Positions 49,244 through 60,753 of a DNA stretch of 64,000 nt are shown piece by piece. Location of the stretch: assembly GCF_001952935.1 (NCBI RefSeq), contig NZ_CP018319.1:1911501-1975500 (forward strand), in the 5' to 3' direction. The translations under genes were made by a program, and so were the position numbers. The notes beneath the pieces were generated by a model. That model made no database searches. It worked only from the letters and a program-made list of their open reading frames with translations, and was not told the DNA's origin. The DNA comes from Pseudomonas frederiksbergensis. GTDB taxonomy: Bacteria; Pseudomonadota; Gammaproteobacteria; Pseudomonadales; Pseudomonadaceae. Positions within the stretch are counted from its first letter, which is position 1, and each line of letters begins with the position of its first letter.

Positions 49244-49352
49244 AGACACTTTCTCACCAGGCTGCCTCTTGTCGAGGCAAATTTCTTTTCAATTCAACCA
49301 CTTACCATCCGCGCCGAACGTACGCCAGCTTTGCGGGGGCAAAAGGGAGGTC

Positions 49353-49381
49353 ATTGTACACACCGACACGGAGGCTCACAA
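49353..49381 (-). promoter_or_regulatory. Probable gltBD promoter
   Basis: On the minus strand TTGTGA (49381-49376), 17 bases, TACAAT (49358-49353). This would give a leader of about 100 bases before the gltB ATG. Confidence 0.45.
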
Positions 49382-49566
49382 ATTTGACGACGAACTGTCG
49401 CAAATCTATGTCGCATTTGTGAAAGGTTTAAAGCGATATGCTGTGCTAGTCAAAACTTTTTTAATTTTGACCGCAACGACTCAAAGACTACTGTGACGCA
49501 GACACCACAAGGCACGCGGTCTGTAGAGACGGCATGCGCTTGTAGAAATTTTGAGGTGCTTGGAGA

Positions 49567-49587
49567 GGCGGCCTGGGTAAGGCCGCC
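49567..49587 (-). terminator. Hairpin after the damX-like gene
   Basis: GGCGGCC-N7-GGCCGCC is a perfect 7-bp stem, six bases beyond the stop codon at 49594. It lacks a T tract, so it may be a weak terminator or an RNA-stabilising hairpin. Confidence 0.4.
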
Positions 49588-49593
49588 GAATCT

Positions 49594-51198
49594 TCAGCGA
49601 GTTGTTGCCAGTTCCTGTTGGACGCTGGCGACAGTGCGAGGCCAAGGTTTACCAGCCTGAACCTTCGCTGGCAAGGCCTTGATAGCGGTAACGGCTGCAT
49701 CGCGGTTGGCGAAGCTACCGTAGGTGATGACGTAAAGCGGCTTGCCGTTGAGGACTTTCTTGAAATAACGGTACTCGCCGCCCTGCTCCTTGACGAAGGA
49801 TTGCGCGGCCGCTTCGGAACTGGTGCCGAGGATCTGCACCACGTAGTTACCCGGCGCTTGCGCTGAGTACCAGGTGCCGCCCGCAGCCTTGGCCACGGTG
49901 GCTGGTTTCTCGGCAGGCTTGGCGGCTGCGGCGGCTGGCTTGGCTGGCACTGGAGCGGGAGCCGGCTTCACGGCAGGCGCAACCGGGACTGGCTTGGCCG
50001 TCGCGACCTGAGTCGGCGCAGGCACAGGCTTGGCGGCAGGTGCCGGTGTCGGTGCCGGGCCAGGCTGGATGCCCGCAGGCGGCGCGGTGGTCGTCACGGT
50101 CGGCGGTGTAGCGCTCGAACCTTCGACCGGCACACCGTCATCGCCTTCGGTGATGCCACCGGCGGCTTCGGCCAGCGGACCGCGCATGACCGGCTGCGAG
50201 TTGCCGACCAGCGGCAATGGCATCGGCTGCGAGTTACCGGCGAATTCGACGGCAGGCGCGCCGCCGCTGTCAGGTTGTGGCGTGCCCTGGCCGAGCGGCA
50301 GTTGCGCCTGTTCATTGGCAGGTGCGCCGGTGGTCGGTGCTTTGCTGCGACCCGGCATCAACCAGGCGGCGGCTACCGCGACCACGACAACGGCGGAAAT
50401 CGCCAATACGTGTTTCTTCGGCATGTTGAACCCCATACTTGGACGCTTCACCGCTGAGCGGCTGGCAATCATGGCTTCGATCATTGCATCGCGGGCAACC
50501 TGGTTGATGGTGCCAGGCCAACCGTCGGAGCTTTCGTGAATATCAGAGATCTGATCTGCGGTGAAAAGTTCGATACCCCGGCCGGCGCCTTCGAGACGCT
50601 GTTCCAGATACTCGCGGGTTTCTTCTTCGGTGTAAGGCTGCAACTCGATGACGTGGAAACGCTCTTCCTCGAGGCTCAGCGCATCCAGTTGAGCAATCAG
50701 CGACGACTCGCCGAACAGGAACACATGCGGGCGACCTTCCGGTGCACCGGCAGCCAGGGCCAGCAAGGCTTCCAGCGCGGATTCGTCAAGCTGCTCGGCG
50801 TCATCCACCAGCAAATAGACTTCCTGCCCCGTCAACGCAAGTTGCACCACTTGGGCCAGAATCGCGCCGATCTCGGCCTGGGCGACGTTCAGCGCCTGGG
50901 CCACCTGACGCAGCACGCCGGCCGCATCACCGGCGCCACGGGCGGAAACCACCACGCTCTGCACCGACTGTTTGTTGGTGCTGGCCACCAGGGCCTGACG
51001 CAACAGCGTCTTGCCACTGCCTTGCGGGCCGGTGACAACCAGCAACAACTGACTGTAGCGCGCCAGGTGATGCAGTTGCCCCAGCACCGGTTTGCGCTGG
51101 GCCGGAAAGAATTTGAAGCCAGGCACCCGTGGAGAAAAAGGGTCATGACTCAACTGGTAATGGCCGAGGAAAGCCTCGTCGGCGTGCAAACTAGTCAT
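49594..51198 (-). CDS. AAA ATPase with C-terminal SPOR domain (DamX-like)
   Basis: A 534-residue inner membrane protein. The cytoplasmic N-terminal AAA domain has Walker A at residues 57-64 (GPQGSGKT) and Walker B LLVDDAEQL, similar to ExeA/GspA-type ATPases. A single membrane helix lies near 268-286 (VLAISAVVVVAVAAAWLMPG), then a Pro/Ala-rich periplasmic linker of about 150 residues, and a SPOR domain in the last 75 residues (YVVQILGTSSEAAAQSFVKE) that should bind denuded septal peptidoglycan. Its place after aroK-aroB matches damX in E. coli. It probably forms an operon with aroB (10-base gap). Confidence 0.88.
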   Translation of the reverse strand: MTSLHADEAFLGHYQLSHDPFSPRVPGFKFFPAQRKPVLGQLHHLARYSQLLLVVTGPQGSGKTLLRQALVASTNKQSVQSVVVSARGAGDAAGVLRQVAQALNVAQAEIGAILAQVVQLALTGQEVYLLVDDAEQLDESALEALLALAAGAPEGRPHVFLFGESSLIAQLDALSLEEERFHVIELQPYTEEETREYLEQRLEGAGRGIELFTADQISDIHESSDGWPGTINQVARDAMIEAMIASRSAVKRPSMGFNMPKKHVLAISAVVVVAVAAAWLMPGRSKAPTTGAPANEQAQLPLGQGTPQPDSGGAPAVEFAGNSQPMPLPLVGNSQPVMRGPLAEAAGGITEGDDGVPVEGSSATPPTVTTTAPPAGIQPGPAPTPAPAAKPVPAPTQVATAKPVPVAPAVKPAPAPVPAKPAAAAAKPAEKPATVAKAAGGTWYSAQAPGNYVVQILGTSSEAAAQSFVKEQGGEYRYFKKVLNGKPLYVITYGSFANRDAAVTAIKALPAKVQAGKPWPRTVASVQQELATTR

Positions 51199-51208
51199 CG
51201 GGATCTTA

Positions 51209-52309
51209 TTAACCTTTAAGCTGAGCCAGAGCGCGGTAATCCGCTCCCAGCGTGGCCTGTAAAACCTCTTTCGGATAATCGTCGGTCACCACCGCTTCGC
51301 CCATGTGGCGCAGCAGCACCAGGCGCAAACGACCGTCGATCACTTTCTTGTCAATTGCCATGTGTTCGAGAAAATCGGCTTCAGTCATCTCTTCTGGCGG
51401 GATAACCGGCAGGCCGGCACGCTGGAACAGACGAATGCCGCGATCGCGTTCCTGTTCGCTGATCCAGCCCAGGCGCGTGGACATTTCCAAAGCCATTACG
51501 GTGCCAGCAGCGACCGCCTCACCATGTAGCCAGACACCATAGCCCATGTGGGTTTCGATAGCGTGGCCGAAGGTGTGACCCAGGTTGAGCGTGGCGCGAA
51601 CACCGGTCTCCCGCTCGTCGGCACCGACCACCGCAGCCTTGGCCGCGCAAGAGCGCTCGATGGCGTAGGTCAGGGCGACCTGGTCCAGGGCGCGCAGGCG
51701 ATCGACGTTGTCTTCGAGCCAGGTCAGAAACGGCTCGTCGCAGATCAGGCCGTATTTGATGACCTCGGCAAGCCCGGCGGAGAGTTCCCGGGCCGGCAGG
51801 GTATTGAGGGTCGCGGTATCGATCAGCACCACGTTCGGCTGATAGAAAGCGCCGACCATGTTCTTGCCCAACGGATGGTTGATCCCGGTCTTGCCGCCCA
51901 CCGAAGAGTCGACTTGCGACAGCAGCGTGGTGGGGATCTGGATGAAATCGACACCACGCTGATAGCAGGCGGCAGCAAAACCGGCCATGTCGCCAATCAC
52001 GCCGCCACCGAGGGCGATGACCGTGGTACGGCGGTCGTGTCGCGCAGTCAGCAGACCGTCGAAAATCAGTTGCAGGGTTTCCCAGGTCTTGAACGCTTCA
52101 CCGTCCGGCAGCACCACGGAAACCACCGAGAACTGCGCGAGGCTGCGGGTCAGACGCTCGAGATAGAGCGGCGCAACGGTCTCGTTGGAGATGATCGCCA
52201 CTTGCCGTCCGCGGATATGCGGGGCCAGCAGCTCCGGCTGATCCAACAAACCTTCGCCAATATGAATCGGGTAGCTGCGCTCGCCTAGATCGACCTTGAG
52301 TGTCTGCAT
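51209..52309 (-). CDS. aroB: 3-dehydroquinate synthase
   Basis: The 366-residue enzyme cyclises DAHP to 3-dehydroquinate, the second step of the shikimate pathway, using NAD and a divalent metal. Signatures are [20 protein letters not shown] (NAD site), [19 protein letters not shown], and the zinc histidines in [11 protein letters not shown] and HGEAV. The length is normal. It lies 151 bases downstream of aroK. Confidence 0.97.
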   Translation of the reverse strand: MQTLKVDLGERSYPIHIGEGLLDQPELLAPHIRGRQVAIISNETVAPLYLERLTRSLAQFSVVSVVLPDGEAFKTWETLQLIFDGLLTARHDRRTTVIALGGGVIGDMAGFAAACYQRGVDFIQIPTTLLSQVDSSVGGKTGINHPLGKNMVGAFYQPNVVLIDTATLNTLPARELSAGLAEVIKYGLICDEPFLTWLEDNVDRLRALDQVALTYAIERSCAAKAAVVGADERETGVRATLNLGHTFGHAIETHMGYGVWLHGEAVAAGTVMALEMSTRLGWISEQERDRGIRLFQRAGLPVIPPEEMTEADFLEHMAIDKKVIDGRLRLVLLRHMGEAVVTDDYPKEVLQATLGADYRALAQLKG

Positions 52310-52460
52310 GTGTCCCCACAGTGAAGATGGAATCAGGCGTCCTGCCTTGAGTTAACGTATGTCCACAGCGTCTGCTGCTGTGACGCCGTTCGGTAGCCAT
52401 CTGCCACAACCTTGAGCGGCCACGACAGGACGCCGAGGATAGCGCATTTCGCGCTGCGCT

Positions 52461-52979
52461 TTAACGGGGAGGTAGCTGCTGCAAGCGTTCGAGAATATCG
52501 AGCACGACCATACGCGGCGGCCGCTCATCGGTTTCCACCACCAGATCGGCGATTTCCCGATAGAGCGGATCGCGTATCGCCAGCAGATCCCGAAGGGTCT
52601 TGGCCGGATCGGCAGTACGCAACAGGGGGCGATTGCGATCGCGGGACGTGCGGCCCACTTGCTGCTCGACAGACGCATGCAGATAGACCACTCGCCCCCC
52701 GGCGTGCAGCGCCCGGCGATTGGCCTCGCGCATCACCGCGCCGCCACCGGTCGCCAGCACCACGCCGTCGCACCCGCACAGCTCGGCAATCATCGCCTGC
52801 TCGCGGTCACGAAAGCCCGGTTCGCCTTCCTTATCGAAAATCCACGGGATATTGGCGCCCGTGCGCAATTCAATTTCCTTATCGGAATCTTTGAACGGCA
52901 GGCGCAGCTCTTTGGCCAGCAACCGGCCGATGGTGCTTTTTCCAGCCCCCATCGGTCCAACAAGAATCAAATTTCGCAC
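52461..52979 (-). CDS. aroK: Shikimate kinase
   Basis: A 172-residue P-loop kinase that phosphorylates shikimate. Walker A is GPMGAGKS (residues 8-15), DSDKEIE binds shikimate and magnesium, and [13 protein letters not shown] is the central motif. The start is GTG at 52979, directly before the P-loop strand, four bases after the pilQ stop, as in many gammaproteobacteria. Confidence 0.96.
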   Translation of the reverse strand: MRNLILVGPMGAGKSTIGRLLAKELRLPFKDSDKEIELRTGANIPWIFDKEGEPGFRDREQAMIAELCGCDGVVLATGGGAVMREANRRALHAGGRVVYLHASVEQQVGRTSRDRNRPLLRTADPAKTLRDLLAIRDPLYREIADLVVETDERPPRMVVLDILERLQQLPPR

Positions 52980-52983
52980 AGAA

Positions 52984-55074
52984 TCAACGACTCACAGCAA
53001 TCGCCTGGTTATTCATGATACGCGGTGTGAGAAACACCAACAGCTCGGATTTTTTCTCCGAAACCACGTCACGCCGGAAAAGGCGGCCAAGATACGGCAC
53101 ATCGCCGAGAAATGGCACCTTATCTACAACCTTGCTCTGAGTATTTGAGAAAACCCCGCCAATGACGATGGTCTCGCCGTCGTTGACCAGGACCTTGGCA
53201 TTGACCTCGTTTTTCTTGATCGGCGGCACATCCTGCACCTTGTTCAGGTAGTCCGGTTCGTCCTTGGTGACCTTGACCTCCATGATGATCCGGTTGTCCG
53301 GCGTGATCTGTGGCGTCACTTCCAGAGACAGCGAGGCCTCCTTGAACGACACAGACGTTGCGCCGCTGGAGCTGGCTTCCTGATAGGGAATCTCCGTGCC
53401 CTTGAGGATTTTCGCGGTCTCCTTGTCCGAGGTGACCACCTTGGGCTGCGAGACGATTTCGCCGTTGCCGGTCTTCTCCATGGCCGTCAGCTCGAGATCC
53501 AGCAACACATTGTCGGTGATGAAGGCGATCCCGAGCCCCGAGGTATTGCCGGCGGCACCCAGATCGACGAATGGCGAGTTGGTGCTGGTGCTGCCAGGCG
53601 TACCGATGGTCGATGAAGCATTCGCCCCACTATTACTGACACCCGAGGTGTTCCAGTTGCCCTTGTTCTGGATCGATCCGCCCCAGCGCACGCCGAGGCT
53701 TTTGTCATAGTCGACGTTGGCTTCAACGATCCGTGCTTCGATCATCACCTGACGCACCGGGATATCCAGTTGCGCGACGATACGGCGCAGTTCGTCGAGG
53801 CGGTTCTGGGTCTGGTAGGCAATGATGTTGTTGGTACGCTCATCCACGGTGATCGAGCCCCGCTCGTCGACTTTCGACTCGACACTGGTGACCGACTGGA
53901 ACAGCTTGGCGATATCGGCAGCTTTGGCGTAGTTGACTTGCAACAGTTCGCGACGCAGGGGCGCCAGGTCAGCTATCTGCTTTTGCGACTCCAGTTCCTG
54001 ACGCTCGCGGGCGGCAATTTCATCGGCCGGCGCCACCAGCAAAACGTTACCAATCTTGCGTTTATCCAGGCCCTTGGTTTTCAACACCAGATCCAGCGCC
54101 TGATCCCACGGTACGTTCTGCAAGCGCAGGGTGATGCCGCCCTGCACCGTGTCGCTGGCCACCAGATTGAGGTTGGTGAAATCGGCGATCAGTTGCAGCA
54201 CCGAACGCACATCGATGTCCTGGAAATTCAGCGAGAGCTTTTCACCGGTGTAGGCGAAGCGTTCGGTGTTGCGTTTCTGCAAGTCATCGGCGGTCATCGG
54301 CCGGATGCTGACGGTCAGCTTGTTGTCGGTCTGGTAAGTCGAATAATCAAAGGCGCCGCTGGGTTCAATGCTGATCGTGGCCCGATCGCCCGTGGCGCTG
54401 GCGTTGACGAACTGCACCGGGGTGGCGAAATCCTTGACGTCCAGACGAACACGTAACGGTTCAGGCAATCGGGTCTTGGGGAAACCGAGAATGATCTTGC
54501 CGTCGCGCTCCTGAATGTCCGGGGCAATGGAAGGGTCCGACAGATCGATGACCACATTGCCCTCGCCTTGGGTGCCGCGCTGGAAATCCACACCCCGGAT
54601 GGCCTTGCCTGCCGGCGCATAGGCTTTCGCCGGGGCTGGCGTTGCAGTCGCTGCACGCGGCGCTTTGGGCGCCGGGCTGGAGGCCGTTTTGTTGGCACCT
54701 TGCCCGACTACCACCAACAGCGTGTTGCCTTCGACCCGTGCGTTGTACGGCGTCAACTGGGTCAGATTGATGATCAGCCGCGTACGGTCCTTGGCTTGCA
54801 CCACCGTGGCGCTGCGGGCATTTCCGCCGCCCAGTTCACGATTTTTGCTTTTCAACTGACTGACGACACCAGGCAGATCCAGCGCAATCCGTGCCGGCGA
54901 TTGCGTGGTGTAACCCTGAGGCGACGGTGGTGGCCCATCGAACGACAACTTCAACTCGACGCGGTCCCCCGGCAACGCCGCAACATCCAGCGCTTCAAGG
55001 TTGGCCGCTAGTACCATCGGCGACAGCAACGCTATCCATAGCGAAGTACCGAAGGTTGAGAAAATCCTGTTCAT
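52984..55074 (-). CDS. pilQ: Type IV pilus secretin PilQ
   Basis: The 696-residue outer membrane secretin forms the pilus exit pore. A signal peptide ([20 protein letters not shown] region) is followed by two AMIN domains that bind peptidoglycan (about 25-240), N0/N1 domains ([20 protein letters not shown]) and the C-terminal secretin beta-barrel ([20 protein letters not shown]). It is the last gene of the pilMNOPQ operon, 13 bases after pilP. Confidence 0.96.
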   Translation of the reverse strand: MNRIFSTFGTSLWIALLSPMVLAANLEALDVAALPGDRVELKLSFDGPPPSPQGYTTQSPARIALDLPGVVSQLKSKNRELGGGNARSATVVQAKDRTRLIINLTQLTPYNARVEGNTLLVVVGQGANKTASSPAPKAPRAATATPAPAKAYAPAGKAIRGVDFQRGTQGEGNVVIDLSDPSIAPDIQERDGKIILGFPKTRLPEPLRVRLDVKDFATPVQFVNASATGDRATISIEPSGAFDYSTYQTDNKLTVSIRPMTADDLQKRNTERFAYTGEKLSLNFQDIDVRSVLQLIADFTNLNLVASDTVQGGITLRLQNVPWDQALDLVLKTKGLDKRKIGNVLLVAPADEIAARERQELESQKQIADLAPLRRELLQVNYAKAADIAKLFQSVTSVESKVDERGSITVDERTNNIIAYQTQNRLDELRRIVAQLDIPVRQVMIEARIVEANVDYDKSLGVRWGGSIQNKGNWNTSGVSNSGANASSTIGTPGSTSTNSPFVDLGAAGNTSGLGIAFITDNVLLDLELTAMEKTGNGEIVSQPKVVTSDKETAKILKGTEIPYQEASSSGATSVSFKEASLSLEVTPQITPDNRIIMEVKVTKDEPDYLNKVQDVPPIKKNEVNAKVLVNDGETIVIGGVFSNTQSKVVDKVPFLGDVPYLGRLFRRDVVSEKKSELLVFLTPRIMNNQAIAVSR

Positions 55075-55087
55075 TATTCGAGTTCCA

Positions 55088-55615
55088 CTATGAGTGTTCT
55101 TTCAAAGGGATGGTCCGCGGCCGCTCCAGCCAGGCGCCTTCGCCGTCGGGAACGATTTCGACCACATCGACCTGCGAACCACTGATGGCGACGATCCTCC
55201 CATCGTTACGCCCCAGGTAATCGCCGACTTTCAACCGATGCACCCCGCCCGCCCCGCGCAGCAGCGCGAAGGAACCGGTCGCATTGGCGATCGTTCCGAC
55301 CATTTCAAACTGCTCGATGTTGAAACCTTCGAGGTACTGCTTGACCCGATTCAGGTCAGGTTTGACGTTGCGCGAGCCGTGTTTCTGGCCGGCCAGATCG
55401 ACTCTGATCTGTCGGGAAAACGGGCTTCGCAGGTTGGCGGCGCTGTAAGTGAATGTTGGGTAAGACCGAAATGTCGGCGTTGGTTCAATCTTGCCGGGCG
55501 CACGCAGCCGCATTTCGTTCATGTAGGCATCCAGGTCGCTGAAATCATTGTCGCCGCCGCAACCGGCCAGGCCGGCGACCAACACAACCATCGACAAGCA
55601 ACGAATCGGGCTCAT
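55088..55615 (-). CDS. pilP: Type IV pilus alignment lipoprotein PilP
   Basis: A 175-residue inner membrane lipoprotein with lipobox VAGLAGC followed by acidic residues. The C-terminal beta domain (LLRGAGGVHRLKVGDYLGRN) contacts the PilQ N0 domain and couples the PilN/PilO complex to the secretin. The start overlaps the pilO stop by 4 bases. Confidence 0.95.
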   Translation of the reverse strand: MSPIRCLSMVVLVAGLAGCGGDNDFSDLDAYMNEMRLRAPGKIEPTPTFRSYPTFTYSAANLRSPFSRQIRVDLAGQKHGSRNVKPDLNRVKQYLEGFNIEQFEMVGTIANATGSFALLRGAGGVHRLKVGDYLGRNDGRIVAISGSQVDVVEIVPDGEGAWLERPRTIPLKEHS

Positions 55616-56235
55616 TTTTGCAGCCCCTTGTCGTTGTAGCGGTAGGTCTTGGCGAGGATTCTCATGCGCAACTTCGAGCCACCTTCCGGGTTGGCCGACG
55701 CAAGGTCGAAGTCATGCAGGGTGACAATCCGGGGCAGCCCGGCGACACCGCTGACGAAGGTGGCCAGGTCATGATAGGCGCCGGTGACGGTGATCTGGAT
55801 CGGCAGCTCGATGTAGAACTGCTGTGTGTTCTCCGGCAGCAGTTTGATCTCTTCGAACTCCAGGCCACTGCCCAGGCCGGTGCGAGTGATGTCCTCCAGC
55901 AGGCCGGGCACTTCGGTGTCGCTGGGCAATTGCCGCAGAAGTACGCCAAAGGAGTTCTCCATTTCCTTCATCTGCTGCGTATACAGCTCCAGATTCGCCG
56001 CCATATGGGCCTTGTTGGCGAATTGCTCCTTGAGGGCCGACTCTTCCTCGCGCTTGAGTTCGAGATGGCTCTGAAGGTCGCTGATGGAAAAACTGTAGCC
56101 CAGCGAAAGCACCAGCATCATGAGCAGGATACCCGCCAGTGCCTTGATGGCTGGCGGCCAGGAACCCATGTTATTGGTGTCCAGGTCATTGATGTCGATC
56201 TTGCGCAAGCTTTCGAACCAGTCAGACAGCCTCAT
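55612..56235 (-). CDS. pilO: Type IV pilus inner membrane protein PilO
   Basis: A 207-residue protein with a short cytoplasmic start, one membrane helix (KALAGILLMMLVLSLGYSFS), a coiled coil and a ferredoxin-like periplasmic domain. It heterodimerises with PilN. The ATG at 56235 overlaps the pilN stop by 4 bases; longer in-frame starts would run into pilN. Confidence 0.95.
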   Translation of the reverse strand: MRLSDWFESLRKIDINDLDTNNMGSWPPAIKALAGILLMMLVLSLGYSFSISDLQSHLELKREEESALKEQFANKAHMAANLELYTQQMKEMENSFGVLLRQLPSDTEVPGLLEDITRTGLGSGLEFEEIKLLPENTQQFYIELPIQITVTGAYHDLATFVSGVAGLPRIVTLHDFDLASANPEGGSKLRMRILAKTYRYNDKGLQK

Positions 56236-56797
56236 TTGCCGCCCTCCGCAGCGGCGGGCTGGGTCTGACGAACGGTCAGCTGAAAGACGTTGGCCTGATC
56301 CAGCTGACCGGCGGTCATCGCTTTGACTTCCGTGAGGCTGGGCGCATCGAACCAATCGGACGCATCCAGATTGCGCATCAGGTCCGAGACTCGATTGTTG
56401 GACTCCGCCGCTCCGGTGATGGACAAGGACTTGCCGGCCATTTTCACCTCAGTGAAATACACGCCGTCGGGCAGCGTCCGCGCCAGCTGATCGAAAATAC
56501 GCCCGCTGATCGGCCGGTTGCCTTGCAGGTCCTGGATGATGCGCATGCGCTCGACCAGTTGCTGGCGACGCGCCTTCAAATCGCTGATCTGTTTGATCCG
56601 CTCATCAACCACGGCAATCTGTTTGCCGATGTAATCGTTTCGAGCCACTTGCCGATCGATAGCGCCACTGATGGCCTGGTTCGCGATGAGCACAGCACCC
56701 ACAGCCCCTACCATCACACCGACCAGCGCCAGCAGAAAGCGTTTGCGGCGCACTTCACGCAGTTCTTCGCGCCAGGGTAAAAGATTGATCCGTGCCA

Positions 56798-56798
<1 letters not shown>
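56232..56798 (-). CDS. pilN: Type IV pilus inner membrane protein PilN
   Basis: A 188-residue protein. The cytoplasmic N-terminus ARINLLPWREELRE is the conserved segment that binds the groove of PilM, and is followed by a membrane helix, coiled coil and periplasmic domain that pairs with PilO. The start overlaps the pilM stop by one base. Confidence 0.96.
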
Positions 56799-57889
<1,091 letters not shown>

Positions 57890-57970
57890 TTACGGACTCT
57901 GTAATATCCATTGCGTTCAAACCACCCGTCTTGACAGCAGCGCAAATCACGCTCCCGCCGGAAAAATGCT

Positions 57971-57976
57971 TATAAT
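57971..57976 (+). promoter_or_regulatory. Possible ponA -10 element
   Basis: TATAAT lies 102 bases before the ponA start codon in the pilM/ponA divergent region (57863-58077). No good -35 box is spaced to it; TTGACA at 57931-57936 is too far upstream. Confidence 0.35.
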
Positions 57977-58077
57977 GCCCAGCGCTTTTTTCCGGTTTTT
58001 ACTTCAAGTGCGGGTCGTTCCCTGTTTATCTGAACCCTGATGCCTAATTCATTCTTTGCCCTGGATGTCCAAAAGCC

Positions 58078-60522
58078 TTGATTCGTCTGCTGAAATTTTT
58101 CGGTTGGTCCATCGTCGCCGTTTTCTGCGGACTGCTCCTCGGTCTTAGCGGCGCCTTTCTCTACCTTAGTCCGGGATTACCATCCGTGGAGGCTCTGAGA
58201 AGCATCCAGTTGCAGATTCCTTTGCGGGTCTACAGCAGCGACAACAAGCTGATCGCAGAATTTGGCGAAATGCGCCGCACACCGATCCGGTTCGCCGACA
58301 TTCCGCCCAATTTCATTAATGCGTTACTAAGTGCTGAAGACGACAACTTCGCCAATCATTACGGTGTCGATCCTGGCAGCCTGATGCGCGCGGCCACCCA
58401 ATTGATAAAAAGCGGACACATTCAGTCCGGCGGCAGCACTATCACCATGCAGGTGGCGAAGAATTTCTTCCTGACCAGCGAACGCAGCTTCTCGCGCAAA
58501 ACCACTGAAATTCTCCTGGCCCTGCAGATTGAACGGCAGTTGACCAAGGACGAGATTCTCGAGTTGTACGTCAACAAGATCTATCTGGGCAACCGTGCTT
58601 ATGGCATCGAGGCCGCCGCGCAGGTTTACTACGGCAAGTCGATTCGTGATGTCAGCCTGGCGCAGATGGCGATGATCGCCGGTCTGCCGAAAGCCCCTTC
58701 GCGCTTCAACCCGCTGGCCAATCCGGCCCGCAGCAAGGAGCGTCGCGACTGGATCCTTGGGCGCATGTACAAGCTCGGCAAAATCACCGAAGCCGACTAC
58801 ACGACCGCGATCAACGAGCCGCTGAACGCCAGCTATCACGTGCCGACCCCGGAAGTGAACGCACCGTACATCGCTGAAATGGCCCGCGCCGAAATGGTCG
58901 GCCGGTATGGCAGCGACGCCTATACCGAGGGTTTCCGCGTCACCACCACGGTGCCGAGCAACCTGCAGGAAATGGCCAACACCGCCCTCCATGAAGGGTT
59001 GATGACCTACGACCAGCGCCATGGTTATCGCGGACCGGAGTCGCGCCTGCCGGGCAAGACTCGCGAGGCCTGGACAACCGAGCTGACCAAGCAACGCACC
59101 ATCAGCAGCCTTGAGCCCGCCATCGTCACCCAGGTCGACAAGACCGGCCTGCAAGTGCTGACCCGTACCGGTGAGGAACATGTCAGCTGGGACACCATGA
59201 AATGGGCGCGGCCGTTCCTCAACACCAACAGCATGGGCGCCAACCCGAAACAGCCTTCGGACGTCGCCCAGGTCGGCGACCTGATTCGTGTGCAGCGCCA
59301 GCCAGACAACTCGCTGAAATTCAGCCAGATCCCACAGGTTCAGGGCGCCCTGGTTTCCCTCGATCCGCAGAACGGTGCGATTCGTTCCCTGGTCGGCGGC
59401 TTCGCCTTCGAACAGAGCAACTACAACCGCGCCATGCAGGCCAAGCGCCAGCCGGGCTCGAGCTTCAAGCCGTTCGTCTACAGTGCGGCGCTGGATAACG
59501 GCTACACCGCCGCCAGCCTGGTGAATGACGCGCCGATCGTGTTCGTCGACGAGTACCTGGACAAAGTCTGGCGCCCAAAGAACGACACCAACACCTTCCT
59601 CGGCCCGATCCGCATGCGCGAGGCGCTCTACAAGTCGCGCAACCTGGTGTCGATCCGCTTGCTGCAAGCGCTGGGCGTTGACCGCACCATCGACTACATC
59701 AGCAAGTTCGGCTTCAACAAGCAGGACCTGCCACGCAACCTGTCCCTGGCCCTCGGCACCGCGACGCTGACGCCCATGGAAATCGCCACAGGCTGGAGCA
59801 CTTTCGCCAACGGCGGCTACAAGATCACCCCCTACATCATCGACAAGATCGAAAGCCGCAATGGCGACACGCTGTTCGTCGCCAACCCGCCGAGCGTCCC
59901 CAAAGGCAACGTCGTCACCGACGGTATCGCTGCCCCTGTCGCGGCCAACGCCTTCACCGTCAGCGCCACCCCCGGCGAAGCGCTGACCGCACAGCCAGCA
60001 CCACAAACGCCGGCCGTGGCCGAGCGCATCGTCGATGGCCGCACCACTTACATCCTCAACAGCATGCTCGAGGACGTCATCAAACTCGGCACCGGCCGCC
60101 GCGCCCTGGCCTTGGGCCGTAGCGACATTGCGGGCAAGACCGGTACCACCAACGAGTCCAAGGACGCCTGGTTCTCCGGGTATAACGCCGATTATGTGAC
60201 CACGGTCTGGACCGGTTTCGACCAGCCTGAAAGCCTGGGTCGCAAGGAGTTCGGCGGCACCGTCGCCCTGCCGATCTGGATGAGTTACATGGGCGCCGCA
60301 CTCAAAGACCTGCCGCCCCACACGCAGCCGGAGCCGGAAGGCATCCTCAGCCTGCGAGTCGACCCGATCAGCGGCCGTGCAGCCAGCCCAGGCACGCCAG
60401 GTGCCTACTTCGAGCTGTTCAAGGCCGAAGATACGCCACCGTCGGCAAACGAGCTGGGCAACGGTATTGCACCGGGAAGCCCACTGCCAGCGGATGAAGC
60501 GGCGCCGATCGATTTGTTCTGA
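58078..60522 (+). CDS. ponA: Penicillin-binding protein 1A
   Basis: An 814-residue bifunctional peptidoglycan synthase. It has an N-terminal membrane anchor (8-30), a glycosyltransferase domain with catalytic Glu87 (LLSAEDDNFANHYG) and the second motif MQVAKNFFL, an OB-like insert near 320-420, and a transpeptidase domain with Ser461 (GSSFKPF) and the KTG motif at 687-689. The start is TTG at 58078; a nearby ATG at 58065 is out of frame. Its position divergent from pilM is conserved in Pseudomonas. Confidence 0.95.
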   Translation: MIRLLKFFGWSIVAVFCGLLLGLSGAFLYLSPGLPSVEALRSIQLQIPLRVYSSDNKLIAEFGEMRRTPIRFADIPPNFINALLSAEDDNFANHYGVDPGSLMRAATQLIKSGHIQSGGSTITMQVAKNFFLTSERSFSRKTTEILLALQIERQLTKDEILELYVNKIYLGNRAYGIEAAAQVYYGKSIRDVSLAQMAMIAGLPKAPSRFNPLANPARSKERRDWILGRMYKLGKITEADYTTAINEPLNASYHVPTPEVNAPYIAEMARAEMVGRYGSDAYTEGFRVTTTVPSNLQEMANTALHEGLMTYDQRHGYRGPESRLPGKTREAWTTELTKQRTISSLEPAIVTQVDKTGLQVLTRTGEEHVSWDTMKWARPFLNTNSMGANPKQPSDVAQVGDLIRVQRQPDNSLKFSQIPQVQGALVSLDPQNGAIRSLVGGFAFEQSNYNRAMQAKRQPGSSFKPFVYSAALDNGYTAASLVNDAPIVFVDEYLDKVWRPKNDTNTFLGPIRMREALYKSRNLVSIRLLQALGVDRTIDYISKFGFNKQDLPRNLSLALGTATLTPMEIATGWSTFANGGYKITPYIIDKIESRNGDTLFVANPPSVPKGNVVTDGIAAPVAANAFTVSATPGEALTAQPAPQTPAVAERIVDGRTTYILNSMLEDVIKLGTGRRALALGRSDIAGKTGTTNESKDAWFSGYNADYVTTVWTGFDQPESLGRKEFGGTVALPIWMSYMGAALKDLPPHTQPEPEGILSLRVDPISGRAASPGTPGAYFELFKAEDTPPSANELGNGIAPGSPLPADEAAPIDLF

Positions 60523-60536
60523 TCGCCTGAAGCTGC

Positions 60537-60569
60537 AAAAAGCCCCGTCTTCGAAAGAAGAGCGGGGCT
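60537..60569. terminator. Hairpin after ponA
   Basis: AGCCCCG-TCTTC / GAAGA-GCGGGGCT forms a long stem with one bulged base. The run of A before it gives a T tract on the minus strand, so it may stop minus-strand transcripts as well as end ponA. Confidence 0.65.
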
Positions 60570-60682
60570 GATCGTTCCCACGCTCTGCGTGGGAATGCCT
60601 CAAGGGACGCTCTGCGTTCCAGCTCTGGAAAGGGACGCGGAGCGTCCCGGGCTGCATTCCCACGCAGAGCGTGGGAACGATC
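60570..60682. repeat. 113-bp nested palindrome, second copy of the 11055-11162 family
   Basis: The same outer (GATCGTTCCCACGCTCTGCG) and inner (GGGACGCTCTGCG) arms as the first copy. It lies exactly between the ponA and malic enzyme terminators, where the two genes converge. Confidence 0.85.
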
Positions 60683-60698
60683 GGCGACCCTCAGACAT

Positions 60699-60733
60699 AA
60701 AAAAGCCCCGACTCAATAAGAGCCGGGGCTTTG
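60699..60733. terminator. Bidirectional terminator after the malic enzyme gene
   Basis: AAAGCCCCG-A-CTC / GAG-C-CGGGGCTTT with a 5-base loop and one mismatch. The upstream A6 gives a T tract on the minus strand. It lies 20 bases beyond the malic enzyme stop. Confidence 0.85.
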
Positions 60734-60753
60734 TGTTGAAGCGCTACAACGAC

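Larger units (their letters stand above)
49244..49593 (-). other. gltB upstream region
   Basis: No gene was seen in these 350 bases. The region contains the likely gltB promoter (49353-49381), an AT-rich stretch near 49440-49475, and a GC-rich hairpin after the damX-like stop (49567-49587). Confidence 0.5.

Noticed and set aside
45149..49387. A 1412-codon open frame on the plus strand opposite gltB
   Set aside because: The minus strand encodes a full, motif-complete GltB. The antisense protein is low-complexity (His, Gln, Val, Arg rich), as expected from GC-rich third positions.
57931..57976. TTGACA (57931) and TATAAT (57971) as one ponA promoter
   Set aside because: The spacer is 34 bases, twice the allowed distance; only the TATAAT was kept as a weak candidate.
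58327..60663. A 778-codon antisense frame opposite ponA
   Set aside because: PBP1a has all catalytic motifs in the sense frame; the antisense product has no recognisable feature and ends inside a repeat.
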